From the NCBI RefSeq assembly GCF_000971975.1, contig NZ_LAQO01000011.1:1-64000 (forward strand): a DNA stretch of 64,000 bases. The letters are read 5' to 3'. Both the position numbers and the translations under genes were made by a program. This document shows, one piece after another, positions 42,618 through 52,044 of the stretch (positions are counted from its first letter, which is position 1; each line of letters begins with the position of its first letter). This DNA comes from Paenibacillus algorifonticola (lineage in GTDB: Bacteria > Bacillota > Bacilli > Paenibacillales > Paenibacillaceae). The notes beneath the pieces are model-generated. The model was not told where the DNA came from. It saw nothing but the letters and a program-made list of their open reading frames with translations, and searched no databases.

Positions 42618-42638
42618 TCAAAATCGAGGTGCTGTACG

Positions 42639-43358
42639 GTGAACGATATTAATATTTGGCTCGCATTGGGGGCGGGCTTTGCCTCCTTCATTTCTCCATG
42701 CTGCTTGCCCTTGTATCCATCTTATTTATCTTACATAACCGGTATTTCCGTCAGCGACCTCAAAAATAATGAGCATACAAGCAAGCATATGCGCTCCCGC
42801 ACGATGCTGCATACGCTGTTTTTCATTATCGGCTTCTGTACGGTGTATTACACGCTTGGCTACGGTACGAATGTGTTCGCGGAAACATTCAGCGAATATG
42901 AGCCGCTAATCCGCAAATTATCGGCGATTTTGATTGTACTGATGGGGCTGTTCCTGATCGGCGTTTTTCAGCCGCAATTGCTGATGAAGACGCGCAAGCT
43001 GCCTTTCGATCCTTCGAAAAAAACGGGCTATTTGGGCTCATTTATTTTTGGTATTGGATTTTCGGCCGGGTGGTCGCCTTGCACAGGTCCTGCCTTAACG
43101 GCCATTCTGGCTTTGGCGGCATCCGAGCCGAATACCTGGTTTAAGCTGACGACGGCGTATGCGCTAGGTTTTGCCATTCCTTTTTTCGTGTTGGCCTTTT
43201 TCCTAGGCTCTGCGAGATGGCTGCTGAAATATACGAATACGGTGATGAAGGTCGGCGGAGCGATTATGATTTTGCTTGGCATTATGCTTTTCACCGATCA
43301 AATGACGCAAATTACGTCGTGGCTTAACCTCATTACGCCGGATTGGCTGAAGTTTTAA
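42639..43358 (+). CDS. ccdA: CcdA-type thiol-disulfide transporter
   Basis: A 239-residue membrane protein with six helices. It belongs to the CcdA/DsbD transmembrane family, which passes electrons from cytosolic thioredoxin to extracytoplasmic thiol proteins for cytochrome c maturation and sporulation. Both reactive cysteines are in their motifs: ISPCCLPLYPSYLSY (helix one) and AGWSPCTGPAL (helix four). GTG start after a GAGG site, 22 bases after the zinc permease, so it may be read with the zinc operon. It ends 10 bases from the convergent splB. Confidence 0.93.
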   Translation: MNDINIWLALGAGFASFISPCCLPLYPSYLSYITGISVSDLKNNEHTSKHMRSRTMLHTLFFIIGFCTVYYTLGYGTNVFAETFSEYEPLIRKLSAILIVLMGLFLIGVFQPQLLMKTRKLPFDPSKKTGYLGSFIFGIGFSAGWSPCTGPALTAILALAASEPNTWFKLTTAYALGFAIPFFVLAFFLGSARWLLKYTNTVMKVGGAIMILLGIMLFTDQMTQITSWLNLITPDWLKF

Positions 43359-43368
43359 ACAGTATGCC

Positions 43369-44439
43369 TTAAGTGAAATATTCAATTTTCGCTTGTGGAA
43401 AATGCTCAAAGATGCGCTCTGATATGAACAATCGGAGCGCATCTGCTTGTTCAGTAGGATAGACGTATTTTCCTTGTCCCCATCGGCCCCATTTGTATTT
43501 GCGCTTCTCTATGTCCATTTCCAGCTTTGTGCGCGGATAGCGGCGCACGATAACGTTTTTCGCTGTTTTCGTAAAGCGGTGCTGGATGAGCTCAAAGGTT
43601 AGATCGGCTTGCATCGCTTCCTCAGGCAGCGCCTCTGCAAGCGATGCGAGCAGCTCTGCGTAGCCCTCCTCCCAGCCATCATGCCAGATGATCGGCGCAA
43701 TGATAAAGCCGAGCGGATAACCGGCTTTAGCCACTTTGGCTGCGGCTTCAATCCGCTGCTCAAAGCGCGAGGTGGCCGGCTCGAAATTTTTGATCACGTA
43801 TTTGCTGTTGACGCTGAAGCGAATGCGAGTATGGCCATTATGCTTAGCATCCAGTAGGGAGTCGACATGATGGAATTTAGTGACGAAGCGTAGTCTGCCG
43901 AGGGGCTGCTCTGCCATAAATTCAATGAGCTCACGCAGGCTGCCTGTAATCGGCTCTAGCCCGATGGGATCGGACGTACAGGCCGCCTCGAAGCGGGTAA
44001 TCTCCGGTGCTCGCTCGTCGATGTATTGCTTGGCCGCGCCAATAATATCATCGATGTTAACATAAATGCGAATATAGGGCTTTGCGCCAAGCGTCGTCTG
44101 CAAATAGCAATAATGGCAATGCGCCATGCAGCCGGTCGCAATGGGAATGGCATATTCCGCTGATGGCTTGGACGTATCGAAAGTTAACGTTTTACGAATG
44201 CCCACAACGAGCGTACGTTTGGCAATCCGGTATTTCTCAAGCTCGGTTTCACCGGGCAAATTGGTAATCCGGTTATGCGAGCTTGTCATGCGGAAAGGAA
44301 TGCCTTCCTTTTGTACCCAGTCATAAATGCGCTTGCCTTTCGGATAATTGAGCGCATCCGGCTCAAAATATACGAGCTCGGGAACGAAGGATAAGCTTTT
44401 CAGCGCTGCTTTCGGACGCTCCTCTACGGTTGAAGCCAT
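43369..44439 (-). CDS. splB: Spore photoproduct lyase
   Basis: A 356-residue radical SAM enzyme that reverses the spore photoproduct (5-thyminyl-5,6-dihydrothymine) during germination. The Fe-S cluster motif is CMAHCHYC (Cys104, 108, 111), CX3CX2C as in this family. Cys154 in EAACTSDPIGLEP corresponds to the hydrogen-donor cysteine (Cys141 in B. subtilis). The C-terminus KWGRWGQGKYVYP is conserved. The ATG at 44439 is six bases after GGAGGTG. An ATG 15 bases earlier overlaps that site. It supports a spore-forming host. Confidence 0.97.
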   Translation of the reverse strand: MASTVEERPKAALKSLSFVPELVYFEPDALNYPKGKRIYDWVQKEGIPFRMTSSHNRITNLPGETELEKYRIAKRTLVVGIRKTLTFDTSKPSAEYAIPIATGCMAHCHYCYLQTTLGAKPYIRIYVNIDDIIGAAKQYIDERAPEITRFEAACTSDPIGLEPITGSLRELIEFMAEQPLGRLRFVTKFHHVDSLLDAKHNGHTRIRFSVNSKYVIKNFEPATSRFEQRIEAAAKVAKAGYPLGFIIAPIIWHDGWEEGYAELLASLAEALPEEAMQADLTFELIQHRFTKTAKNVIVRRYPRTKLEMDIEKRKYKWGRWGQGKYVYPTEQADALRLFISERIFEHFPQAKIEYFT

Positions 44440-44671
44440 GAGCTGCACCTCCATTGCTTTGATGCTTCAAAATAAGAAGCTAAATTATAATGTGCGACAA
44501 GGGAAAGGGCTTCAAACTGGGAGTTGCAAGAAATGACGCTATCGCTAATGCCATAAATTATTGCTCGCTCCGAATTGTCCTTAAGGTTGCAGACAGGTTT
44601 CAAAACAGTGTATGATACTAGAGTAACGCCGAGGAAACAAGGTGAAAGAAGTTGGGTTAGGGGGTTCTTCA

Positions 44672-45094
44672 ATGCCGACACCGAGCATGGAAGACTACTT
44701 GGAACGAATTTATAAGCTCATAGACGAAAAAGGTTACGCGAGAGTGTCGGATATTGCGGAAGGGCTGGAGGTTCACCCTTCGTCAGTGACGAAGATGATC
44801 CAGAAGCTCGATAAAGATAACTATTTAATTTATGAGAAATATCGTGGTCTTGTATTAACGACAAAAGGGAAGAAGATGGGCAAGCGGCTTGTGGAGCGCC
44901 ACCATCTGCTGGAATCATTTTTGACCATTATCGGCGTTCAGGATGAGAATATTTATCAGGATGTCGAAGGAATTGAGCATCATTTAAGCTGGGATTCGAT
45001 CACCTGCATTGAGACGCTCGTCGCTTTCTTTGAACGTGATCCCTCCCGATTAGACGATCTTAAAGCGGTTCGCGCCGAGCTCGATAATGAGTGA
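44672..45094 (+). CDS. mntR: Manganese transport regulator MntR
   Basis: A 140-residue DtxR-family repressor. It starts [49 protein letters not shown], very like B. subtilis MntR. It has metal ligands including Asp8-equivalent in MEDY, Glu in VQDEN and His pair in EGIEHHLSW. It senses Mn(II) and represses Mn uptake genes. ATG at 44672 after TAGGGGGT. A promoter TTGCAG-18-TATGAT lies upstream near 44587-44616. It holds the same place as yqhN/mntR before the yqhP block in Bacillus. Confidence 0.95.
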   Translation: MPTPSMEDYLERIYKLIDEKGYARVSDIAEGLEVHPSSVTKMIQKLDKDNYLIYEKYRGLVLTTKGKKMGKRLVERHHLLESFLTIIGVQDENIYQDVEGIEHHLSWDSITCIETLVAFFERDPSRLDDLKAVRAELDNE

Positions 45095-45136
45095 TTACGC
45101 AAATATGAAGTGAAACGCAAGATGATGCAGGTACCC

Positions 45137-45178
45137 AAAAAAAGCGTGACCCCCGTGAAATGGAGGTCACGCTTTTTT
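45137..45178. terminator. Bidirectional terminator between mntR and yqhP
   Basis: AAAAAAAGCGTGACC pairs with GGTCACGCTTTTTT around 13 bases. Serves both convergent transcripts. Confidence 0.9.
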
Positions 45179-45213
45179 GTTATTTGCCAGCTGCTATCGC
45201 CGACTAGAGTGGC

Positions 45214-45519
45214 TTAATGATACTTCGGCAGATCGTCATCTTCCTTGCCGCCTTCGATAACGCGGAACGGCGTACGCTGCGATTTCGGGCGTTTGGCAGG
45301 CTGTGAGCGGTTGCCTGGGCGCACCTGAGGCGAAGCAGAGCCGGAACGGCTTCTCCAGCGGTCAGGCGGGAACTTGTAAAGCACATAAATAAGCCCGAAT
45401 ACGATAATAGGAATAAGGAATGAACGCATATCGGTCAAAACGCCATAAATAATTCCGATGCCAAGCAAAGACATAATAATAATTGCCGGCACGCTCCATT
45501 TTTTAGGCCTGTATGCCAT
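45214..45519 (-). CDS. yqhP: YqhP-like small membrane protein
   Basis: A 101-residue protein with two N-terminal membrane helices (about 10-28 and 33-48) and a basic, disordered C-terminal tail rich in Arg/Pro/Ser (SRSGSASPQVRPGNRSQPAK). Assigned to yqhP because it lies between mntR and yqhQ exactly as in Bacillus; sequence similarity itself is hard to judge by eye. ATG at 45519 after GGGCGGA. It is cotranscribed with yqhQ, 13 bases upstream. Function unknown. Confidence 0.7.
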   Translation of the reverse strand: MAYRPKKWSVPAIIIMSLLGIGIIYGVLTDMRSFLIPIIVFGLIYVLYKFPPDRWRSRSGSASPQVRPGNRSQPAKRPKSQRTPFRVIEGGKEDDDLPKYH

Positions 45520-45532
45520 AATCATTCCGCCC

Positions 45533-46504
45533 TTACGCTTTAATATTGGTCATTTGTTGATCAAGCTCGCGCATCCGGTTGAAGGAAGCGATAGATACGG
45601 CAACCTGATCGTCCTTCGGCTCCTTCGTTGTCAGCAATTGCAGCCACAAGCCCGGGTAACCGAGATAGCGCAGCACGGGAATGTCACGCATCGCATTTGT
45701 AATGCGCAGCACCTCATAAGAAATACCGAGAACAAGAGGAAGCAGCAAAATACGAATATAAATTCTTTCCCAGATGGAATCCCAAGTAAAGAAAGGCAGC
45801 GAATAAATAATAACGCCAACAATGACGGTGAAAATAATAAAGCTGCTGCCGCAGCGATAGTGCAAGCGGCTGTATTTTTGCACATTGCTAATCGTAAGCT
45901 TCTCGCCAGCTTCATAAGCGCTAATTACTTTATGCTCGGCGCCATGATATTGAAACAGTCTTTTGATAATCGGCGTAAGCGACATCAGGTACAAATAAGC
46001 AAGCAGTAAAATGATTTTGATAAGTCCTTCTAATAGGTTATGACCGATTTTGCTCTCAAATACATTGCTGAATAATAGTTCTTCCAGCGCAGCGGGAGCT
46101 GCGGTGAAAATCAGCTTGCCGAAAATAAACGACAGGACGCCTGCTACGGCAACACCGACTATCATGCTGAGGCTGAAACCGGATTTTTGCTCCTTTTCAG
46201 GCTTCGGCTGTGCTTCGGGATTTTTGGCGGCTTCTTCCTTCGCCTCATCCTCCGCGTAGTTTTCCATGGAAAAGTTCAAGTGCTGCGAGCCTTTGGCGCT
46301 GGAATCTATTATGCCGACAACTCCGCGTACAATCGGAATTTTTTTCAACTGCTGTATCCAGCGCTGCGTCGTCCGCGGAACCTCATAAAAGATGATTTCG
46401 TCATTTTTGCGGCGAACAGCTGTAACATTGACATGGCTTCCTGCAAACATGACGCCTTCAATGACAGCTTGTCCTCCATAGATGCTTTTTGATTTTTGCG
46501 ACAA
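45533..46504 (-). CDS. yqhQ: YqhQ, DUF1385 membrane protein
   Basis: A 323-residue DUF1385 protein, diagnosed by YGGQAVIEGVMFAG at the start, FQYHGAEHKVISAYEAGEKLT in the middle and RCGSSFIIF. Four membrane helices span about 112-135, 165-185, 222-245 and 250-272. An acidic charged stretch (about 80-110) precedes the first helix. TTG start with GGAAGGTG eight bases before. Function unknown despite wide conservation in Firmicutes. HGAEH-like motifs suggest a metal site in the membrane. Confidence 0.93.
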   Translation of the reverse strand: MSQKSKSIYGGQAVIEGVMFAGSHVNVTAVRRKNDEIIFYEVPRTTQRWIQQLKKIPIVRGVVGIIDSSAKGSQHLNFSMENYAEDEAKEEAAKNPEAQPKPEKEQKSGFSLSMIVGVAVAGVLSFIFGKLIFTAAPAALEELLFSNVFESKIGHNLLEGLIKIILLLAYLYLMSLTPIIKRLFQYHGAEHKVISAYEAGEKLTISNVQKYSRLHYRCGSSFIIFTVIVGVIIYSLPFFTWDSIWERIYIRILLLPLVLGISYEVLRITNAMRDIPVLRYLGYPGLWLQLLTTKEPKDDQVAVSIASFNRMRELDQQMTNIKA

Positions 46505-46749
46505 GTGTTGGTCACCTTCCTTAAAAGTGTATCGTCCCGATCAGGTGACGAATCAATTTGCTTCATTTTCTTGCGAATAGTTCTATTGTACTTGATCGGT
46601 GCGGCAATTGCCAACGTTTGCGCTGCGCGAGCAATCAAGAAACAGCTGCCAAGCGGGGCGGTTACTTCTATGCTTTTTTTCACATACTAAATCATGGCTT
46701 CTTTAGGTAAGAAGTGAAGGGCAATATCGAGCTGGAGGCGATTAAAACG

Positions 46750-47277
46750 ATGGCAGAAAATAAGCAAAATAAACGGACCGCCGGAGAAGACGGCAATCCA
46801 TATGAAGGAAAGCATCATACGAATATTTGGACGTATTGCTTATCGACTGGCTTTTTTGCCGGGCTGATTTGGGGCATTTTACGTTGGTTTTTTTATGAAA
46901 TGAAATTTACGCTAGAGCTGCCAGGCATTATGGCGGACCCGTTTTTCCGCTCCTCCTTTTTGAAGTCGGGCTGGGGCCTTGTGGTGGGCATTGGAAGTTA
47001 CATTGTTTTTTCAATGATTGCTGCGCTGCTATACGGACTGCTATTCCGCAAGCTCAAAGGTCCATGGCCTGGTATGTTCTATGGGCTCGCCTGGTGGGCG
47101 ATCGTTTTTCTTGCTGCAGGGCCGCTGCTCCATGTGACCCGATCGGTGTGGAAAACAGGCTGGAATACGCTCAGCGCCGAGCTTTGTGTCTTTTTGCTAT
47201 GGGGTGTTTTTATCGGCTTCACCATTGCTTTTGAATTTACGGACGAGGCTTCCCGAGAGCCTGTACAAGCAAGCTGA
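46750..47277 (+). CDS. yqhR: YqhR-like membrane protein
   Basis: A 175-residue membrane protein with four helices (about 28-45, 70-95, 105-125 and 145-165). It corresponds to YqhR by position and form (NIWTYCLSTGFFAGLIWGILRW at the start of helix one). The ATG at 46750 follows CTGGAGG. The GTG at 46714 has no site. Function unknown. In Bacillus the same gene sits between yqhQ and aroQ. Confidence 0.8.
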   Translation: MAENKQNKRTAGEDGNPYEGKHHTNIWTYCLSTGFFAGLIWGILRWFFYEMKFTLELPGIMADPFFRSSFLKSGWGLVVGIGSYIVFSMIAALLYGLLFRKLKGPWPGMFYGLAWWAIVFLAAGPLLHVTRSVWKTGWNTLSAELCVFLLWGVFIGFTIAFEFTDEASREPVQAS

Positions 47278-47370
47278 ATAGTTGTCCCTTCTCAAGCGGC
47301 AGGCATATGTGGTAAAATGGCAATTGATCTTTGTCTTTAGCATTGATTTGTCCGTTAGGGAGGTGTGCAA

Positions 47371-47811
47371 ATGCTCAAAATTCTGGTGCTTAATGGCCCG
47401 AATCTGAATATGCTTGGTGTTCGGGAGCCAGGAATTTATGGATCGGCTACGCTTGCTGATATTGAGGCTAATTTGCTTGAGCAGGCTAAGGGTCAAAATG
47501 TACAGCTGGATTTTTTTCAATCCAACCATGAGGGCGCGCTTATTGATCGGATACATAGCGCCTATGGCGCAGAGGATGGCATACTTATTAATCCCGGAGC
47601 GCTTACGCATTACAGCTATGCGCTGCGCGATGCGTTAAGTACGGTAGCTCTTCCTGTAGTTGAGGTGCATTTGTCCAACATACATACGCGCGAGGCATTC
47701 CGTCACGTGTCGGTTATTGCACCTGTAGCGGTCGGGCAAATTGCCGGTTTCGGTCCACAGAGCTATGAGCTTGGCCTTGCGGCGCTTGTTCGTAAGCTGA
47801 AAATTTCTTAA
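47371..47811 (+). CDS. aroQ: Type II 3-dehydroquinate dehydratase
   Basis: A 146-residue enzyme of the shikimate pathway, converting 3-dehydroquinate to 3-dehydroshikimate; the type II enzyme forms a dodecamer. The sequence shows [20 protein letters not shown] with the catalytic Tyr and Arg, [30 protein letters not shown] and [16 protein letters not shown] with the catalytic His. AGGGAGGTG before the ATG at 47371. Start of the aroQ-yqhT-efp run. Confidence 0.97.
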   Translation: MLKILVLNGPNLNMLGVREPGIYGSATLADIEANLLEQAKGQNVQLDFFQSNHEGALIDRIHSAYGAEDGILINPGALTHYSYALRDALSTVALPVVEVHLSNIHTREAFRHVSVIAPVAVGQIAGFGPQSYELGLAALVRKLKIS

Positions 47812-47836
47812 ATAAACGGAAAGGGGATGAACATAA

Positions 47837-48910
47837 ATGTCAAAGGAAAGAGTGAATCGCTTGCGCAGCGTCCTTACGGAGCTGGGTCTGGAAGCTATTC
47901 TTATTAACAGCGAATACAATCGCCGTTATATAAGCGGATTTACAGGCTCCTCTGGTATGGTCCTCATTACGTTAAGCGACAGCATTTTGCTGACCGATTT
48001 CCGCTATATGACGCAGGCTCCTGAGCAGGCGATTGGCTATGAAATCGTTGAACATGCGCCTAAAGCGATGGAAACGGTGAAAGAGCTGTTGAAAGCGAGA
48101 AAAATCAGCAAGCTGGGCTTTGAGCAGGAACACGTCGTTTATGGCGAATTCGCTGATTGGACGGCTGTGCTTGGCGATATCGCCCTTCATCCGGTAGCTG
48201 GGCTTGTTGAAGGCTTGCGGATGATCAAGGACGAGTCGGAGCTGCAAGTGATGCAGGAGGCTGCCGATCTTGCGGATGCGACGTTCACGCATATCCAGAA
48301 GCTGCTTCAGCCTGGCGTGAAGGAAAGCGATATTGCACTGGAGATGGAAATTTTCATGCGCAGCCACGGTGCGCATTCGTCCTCGTTTGAGACGATTGTA
48401 GCGTCCGGGGAGCGCTCGGCATTGCCGCATGGCAAGGCAAGCGAGCGAATCATTGGCAACAATGAATTCGTGAAGCTGGATTTCGGCGCTTATCTGAAAG
48501 GATACTGCTCTGATATTACGCGTACGGTTGTCGTTGGTACGCCAACGGACAAGCATCGCGAAATTTATGACATTGTGCTGGAAGCGCAGCTGAATGCCCT
48601 TGCCCATATCCGTCCGGGCATGACAGGTCGTGTTGCGGACGCATTGACGCGTGATGTCATCACGAAATATGGCTATGGCGACAAGTTCGGTCACGGTACC
48701 GGACACGGACTCGGTATGGAAGTTCACGAGGCTCCGCGTTTGTCCAAGCTTAGCGAAACGATTTTAACCCCCGGTATGACGGTAACGGTTGAGCCTGGCA
48801 TCTATCTCCCCGGTTTCGGCGGAGTACGGATTGAGGATGACATCGTAATTACGGACACCGGTATTAAAATATTAACCGCATCCACTAAGGAGTTTCTCAC
48901 TTTAGGCTAA
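47837..48910 (+). CDS. yqhT: Xaa-Pro dipeptidase-like M24 peptidase
   Basis: A 357-residue creatinase/prolidase-type protein: N-terminal creatinase-like domain (1-125) and a pita-bread peptidase domain. Metal ligands are visible: Asp in KLDFGAYLKGYCSDITRT (two Asp), His in GHGTGHGLGMEVHEAPRL, and two Glu in TVEPGIYLPGFGGVRIEDDI. It would cut Xaa-Pro dipeptides in the cytosol. 25 bases after aroQ, just before efp, as in Bacillus. Confidence 0.94.
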   Translation: MSKERVNRLRSVLTELGLEAILINSEYNRRYISGFTGSSGMVLITLSDSILLTDFRYMTQAPEQAIGYEIVEHAPKAMETVKELLKARKISKLGFEQEHVVYGEFADWTAVLGDIALHPVAGLVEGLRMIKDESELQVMQEAADLADATFTHIQKLLQPGVKESDIALEMEIFMRSHGAHSSSFETIVASGERSALPHGKASERIIGNNEFVKLDFGAYLKGYCSDITRTVVVGTPTDKHREIYDIVLEAQLNALAHIRPGMTGRVADALTRDVITKYGYGDKFGHGTGHGLGMEVHEAPRLSKLSETILTPGMTVTVEPGIYLPGFGGVRIEDDIVITDTGIKILTASTKEFLTLG

Positions 48911-48979
48911 TTTGTGGTAACAGCGGTAAATGAGCACGATCAAGCTTGCTATTTTTCTAATCCCAGGAGGTAATCAGCA

Positions 48980-49537
48980 GTGATTTCAGTAAATGATTTT
49001 AAAACAGGATTGACAATTGAAGTAGATGGAGACATTTTCTCCGTAACCGATTTCCAGCACGTTAAGCCAGGCAAAGGCGCGGCATTCGTGCGCTCCAAGC
49101 TGAAAAACCTCCGCAACGGCAACGTTGTTGAAAAAACATTCCGTGCAGGCGAATCGCTTGCTCGTGCGATTATCGAAAACCGTGCTGTTCAATACTTGTA
49201 CAACTCCGGTTCCGAGTACACGTTCATGGACAACGAAACTTACGATCAGTTCGAACTGAATGAATCGCAGCTGAAATGGGAAATCAACTTCTTGATCGAG
49301 AACATGACGGTAAACATTTCGAGCTACCAAGGCGAAATCATCGGTATTCAAATGCCGAACAGCGTTGAGCTGAAAGTCATTGAGACGGAGCCAGGCATTA
49401 AAGGCAACACGGCAACCGGCGCAACTAAAAATGCGAAGCTTCAAACGGGACACAACGTACAAGTTCCATTGTTCATTAATGAGGACGATGTGCTGTTGAT
49501 CGATACTCGCGAAGGCAAATACATCTCCCGCGCATAG
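48980..49537 (+). CDS. efp: Elongation factor P
   Basis: A 185-residue three-domain factor that helps ribosomes form Pro-Pro bonds. The tip loop [10 protein letters not shown] carries Lys32, the residue modified with 5-aminopentanol in B. subtilis. Domain III ends with [22 protein letters not shown] sequence. GTG start after CCAGGAGG. Codon use is highly biased, as for an abundant protein. The terminator at 49548 ends the operon. Confidence 0.98.
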   Translation: MISVNDFKTGLTIEVDGDIFSVTDFQHVKPGKGAAFVRSKLKNLRNGNVVEKTFRAGESLARAIIENRAVQYLYNSGSEYTFMDNETYDQFELNESQLKWEINFLIENMTVNISSYQGEIIGIQMPNSVELKVIETEPGIKGNTATGATKNAKLQTGHNVQVPLFINEDDVLLIDTREGKYISRA

Positions 49538-49547
49538 GAGATGCCAT

Positions 49548-49591
49548 AAGCTGTTTCAGGGGAGAGATAAGCCCTTGGAGCAGCTTTTTTT
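49548..49591 (+). terminator. Terminator of efp
   Basis: AAGCTG plus GGG pairs imperfectly with CCC and CAGCTT around a ten-base loop, followed by seven T residues. Confidence 0.75.
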
Positions 49592-49726
49592 CATGTATGG
49601 GCCTAACTTCACATGAACTTCTCATTTTTCTCGTAAAAAGCATTGATGGATAAAGGCTTGCTATTGTAACATTCAATATAATAGTTAAGCGTATACATCT
49701 AGAGATGACGTAGAGGAGTAGAATGA

Positions 49727-50560
49727 ATGGCAAGAACAAGCTTTGTTTTTCTGCTGCTGGCCTGTTGGTTTGTGCTGGTGGCATGTGGCACGCAGCCGGA
49801 GAGGAATGAAACGATTAAGCCGGTTGCAAGTCCGGGGGAGGCGGCATCTGGCGGACAAAACTCCTTGGAGGCTGTTAAAGCGAGCGGCAAGCTGCGTATT
49901 GGGACGGAAGGAACGTATGCCCCTTTTACTTATCATGACGAAAACGGCAAGCTTGTCGGATTCGATGTAGAGATAGCTGAGGAAATCAGCAAGCGTATCG
50001 GTGTAGAAGCTGAATTTGTCGAAACGCCGTGGGATGAAATTTTTGCTGGGCTTGATGCGAAGCAATTTGATGTTATTTTTAATCAAGTCAGCATTCGGGA
50101 GGATCGGCTTGAGCAATATAGTTTTTCTGATCCATATATTTACTCCCACATTGTGCTGATTGTGAAGCAGGATAACACGGACATTAAGAAGCTTTCTGAC
50201 TTATACGGGAAAAAGGCGGCGCAGTCGCTGACAAGCAATCTGCTTGATATTGCACAGCGGAATGGTGCGGAAATTGTGCCGTCCCAAGGCTTTTATGAGG
50301 CGATTTCTTTGCTGCTGTCCGGTGAAGTGGATGCTACGGTAAATGATGGATTAACGTATTTGGATTTGAAGCATCGTCAGCCAGAGGTGCCGCTCAAAAT
50401 TGTTGATGAAATGTCGGAGGCAACGGCAAGCGGCGCTTTGTTTACGAAAGGGCATGATGAGCTTATTCTAGCCGTCAATCAAGCGCTTGCGGATATGAAA
50501 AAGGACGGTACTTATTTGGAAATTTCAACAAAATATTTCGATACCGACGTTTCCAGATAG
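49727..50560 (+). CDS. Amino-acid-type ABC transporter substrate-binding lipoprotein
   Basis: A 277-residue family 3 solute-binding lipoprotein. Signal peptide with lipobox LVAC, then SGKLRIGTEGTYAPFTYHDENGKLVGFDVEIAEEISKRIG, FDVIFNQVSIREDR, which hold the ligand-binding residues, and GALFTKGHDELILAVNQAL. Polar amino acids (cystine, arginine, glutamine) are usual ligands. No permease or ATPase is nearby, so it must work with a transporter encoded elsewhere or act as a sensor. GAGGAG near the ATG. Confidence 0.88.
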   Translation: MARTSFVFLLLACWFVLVACGTQPERNETIKPVASPGEAASGGQNSLEAVKASGKLRIGTEGTYAPFTYHDENGKLVGFDVEIAEEISKRIGVEAEFVETPWDEIFAGLDAKQFDVIFNQVSIREDRLEQYSFSDPYIYSHIVLIVKQDNTDIKKLSDLYGKKAAQSLTSNLLDIAQRNGAEIVPSQGFYEAISLLLSGEVDATVNDGLTYLDLKHRQPEVPLKIVDEMSEATASGALFTKGHDELILAVNQALADMKKDGTYLEISTKYFDTDVSR

Positions 50561-50676
50561 CTTGCTGAAGCTGTGAAGATTGCTTGTATTTTTGTGATGG
50601 GATATACCCAGATGCGTTACGGTTGTGCTATAATATTGACTTGCATGTATATGTCAAGGTTGGGAGTGAGTCAGCT

Positions 50677-51930
50677 TTGTCGTTGATAGTGATGAAGTTT
50701 GGCGGAAGCTCGGTGGGAACACCGGAGCGGATGCAACGGGTAGCAAAACGAATTATTGAAAATAGGCAGGCGGGAAACCGTGTTGTTGTTGTCGTATCAG
50801 CAATGGGGGATACAACGGATGATCTGATCGACCAGTCGAAGCTGCTTAATCCAAATCCGCCAGCGCGCGAGATGGATATGCTGCTTACAACAGGCGAGCA
50901 AATATCGGTAGCGCTTTTGTCCATGACGATTCACCAACTGGGACACCACGCTGTTTCGTTGACAGGCTGGCAGGCAGGAATTCGTACGGATGCTGTTCAC
51001 AGCAAGGCGAAAATTACAGATATTCGTACGGATCGCATGATCAAGGAGCTGGATGCTGGCCATATTGTTATCGTAGCCGGTTTTCAGGGCATGTCCGAGG
51101 ATGGCGACATTACGACGCTGGGACGCGGCGGCTCCGACACAACGGCAGTTGCACTGGCAGCTGCGGTTAAAGCGGATGTGTGCGAAATTTACACCGATGT
51201 GGATGGTATTTATTCGACCGATCCGCGCGTTGTTAAATGCGCTCGCAAGCTGGATGAAATTTCGTATGATGAAATGCTGGAGCTTGCCCATCTGGGAGCT
51301 GCTGTGCTTCATCCGCGCGCGGTTGAATACGCGAAGCATTACAATGTAAAGCTGGTCGTTCGTTCAAGCTTTACCTACAACGAAGGTACAAGTGTAAAGG
51401 AGGAAGTAACGATGGAACAAGGCGCTGTCGTTCGCGGTATTGCATTCGATAAAAATGTAGCTAGAATTAGCATTCTGGGCGTTCCGGATTTGCCAGGCGT
51501 GCTCGCGACAGTATTTGGCGCGCTTGCAAACAATGGCGTGGATGTAGACATTATTGTGCAAAGCGGCGTACAGGACGGCACAGCCGACTTCTCCTTCACG
51601 CTTTCGCTCGATGATAAAGACAAAGCGGTTGCTGTCATTGAAAATCTGCACGGAGAGCTTCCGTACAACAAAGTGACTTCCGAAGAAAACCTTGTAAAAG
51701 TATCGATTGTCGGCGCTGGCATGGTCAGCAACCCTGGCGTAGCTGCAACGATGTTCGCTGCGATTTCGGGTCTCGGCATCAGCATCAAGATGGTAAGCAC
51801 TTCGGAAATCAGACTTTCCTGTGTCATTGATGCAGAGCCGCTTCAGGACGTTGTGCGTGCGCTGCATACGGCATATGGTCTGGATACAGCGGAGCAGGCT
51901 TTTGTTGGCGGACCACAGGATCGCCGCTAA
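50677..51930 (+). CDS. lysC: Aspartokinase (lysine pathway) with internal start
   Basis: A 417-residue aspartate kinase, first step of lysine, threonine, methionine and diaminopimelate synthesis. VMKFGGSSVGTPERM binds ATP, TTLGRGGSDTTAVALAAAV is the catalytic loop, and two ACT domains follow (about 265-410). Translation starts at TTG 50677, eight bases after GGGAGTGAG; a longer frame from 50584 crosses the promoter region. A second start inside the gene (51412) should make the regulatory beta subunit, as in B. subtilis LysC. The 116 bases upstream are too short for a lysine riboswitch. Confidence 0.93.
   Translation: MSLIVMKFGGSSVGTPERMQRVAKRIIENRQAGNRVVVVVSAMGDTTDDLIDQSKLLNPNPPAREMDMLLTTGEQISVALLSMTIHQLGHHAVSLTGWQAGIRTDAVHSKAKITDIRTDRMIKELDAGHIVIVAGFQGMSEDGDITTLGRGGSDTTAVALAAAVKADVCEIYTDVDGIYSTDPRVVKCARKLDEISYDEMLELAHLGAAVLHPRAVEYAKHYNVKLVVRSSFTYNEGTSVKEEVTMEQGAVVRGIAFDKNVARISILGVPDLPGVLATVFGALANNGVDVDIIVQSGVQDGTADFSFTLSLDDKDKAVAVIENLHGELPYNKVTSEENLVKVSIVGAGMVSNPGVAATMFAAISGLGISIKMVSTSEIRLSCVIDAEPLQDVVRALHTAYGLDTAEQAFVGGPQDRR
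51396..51414 (+). promoter_or_regulatory. Internal ribosome binding site of the aspartokinase beta subunit
   Basis: AAAGGAGG (51396-51403) lies eight bases before an in-frame ATG (51412) at the start of the ACT domains. Translation from here gives a 172-residue protein matching the beta subunit known from B. subtilis aspartokinase II. Confidence 0.85.
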
Positions 51931-51990
51931 GGCAGGAGTCTTTTTAGAGGGAAGCAGCCGTAAACGTAAAGGAAAACGGCAGCATAAGGA

Positions 51991-52024
51991 AAGGCCAGGG
52001 GAGAGGATCCCTGGCCTTTTTTTA
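51991..52024 (+). terminator. Terminator of lysC
   Basis: AAGGCCAGGG pairs perfectly with CCCTGGCCTT around eight bases, followed by a T run. The comB gene converges on it. Confidence 0.9.
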
Positions 52025-52044
52025 TGTTTATTTATATTTACCGC

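Noticed and set aside
46345-46690. Frames on both strands in the yqhQ-yqhR gap
   Set aside because: They overlap the yqhQ start, lack ribosome sites and look unlike proteins.
50561-50676. Lysine riboswitch before lysC
   Set aside because: The gap is only 116 bases and shows no terminator hairpin or riboswitch-like helices.
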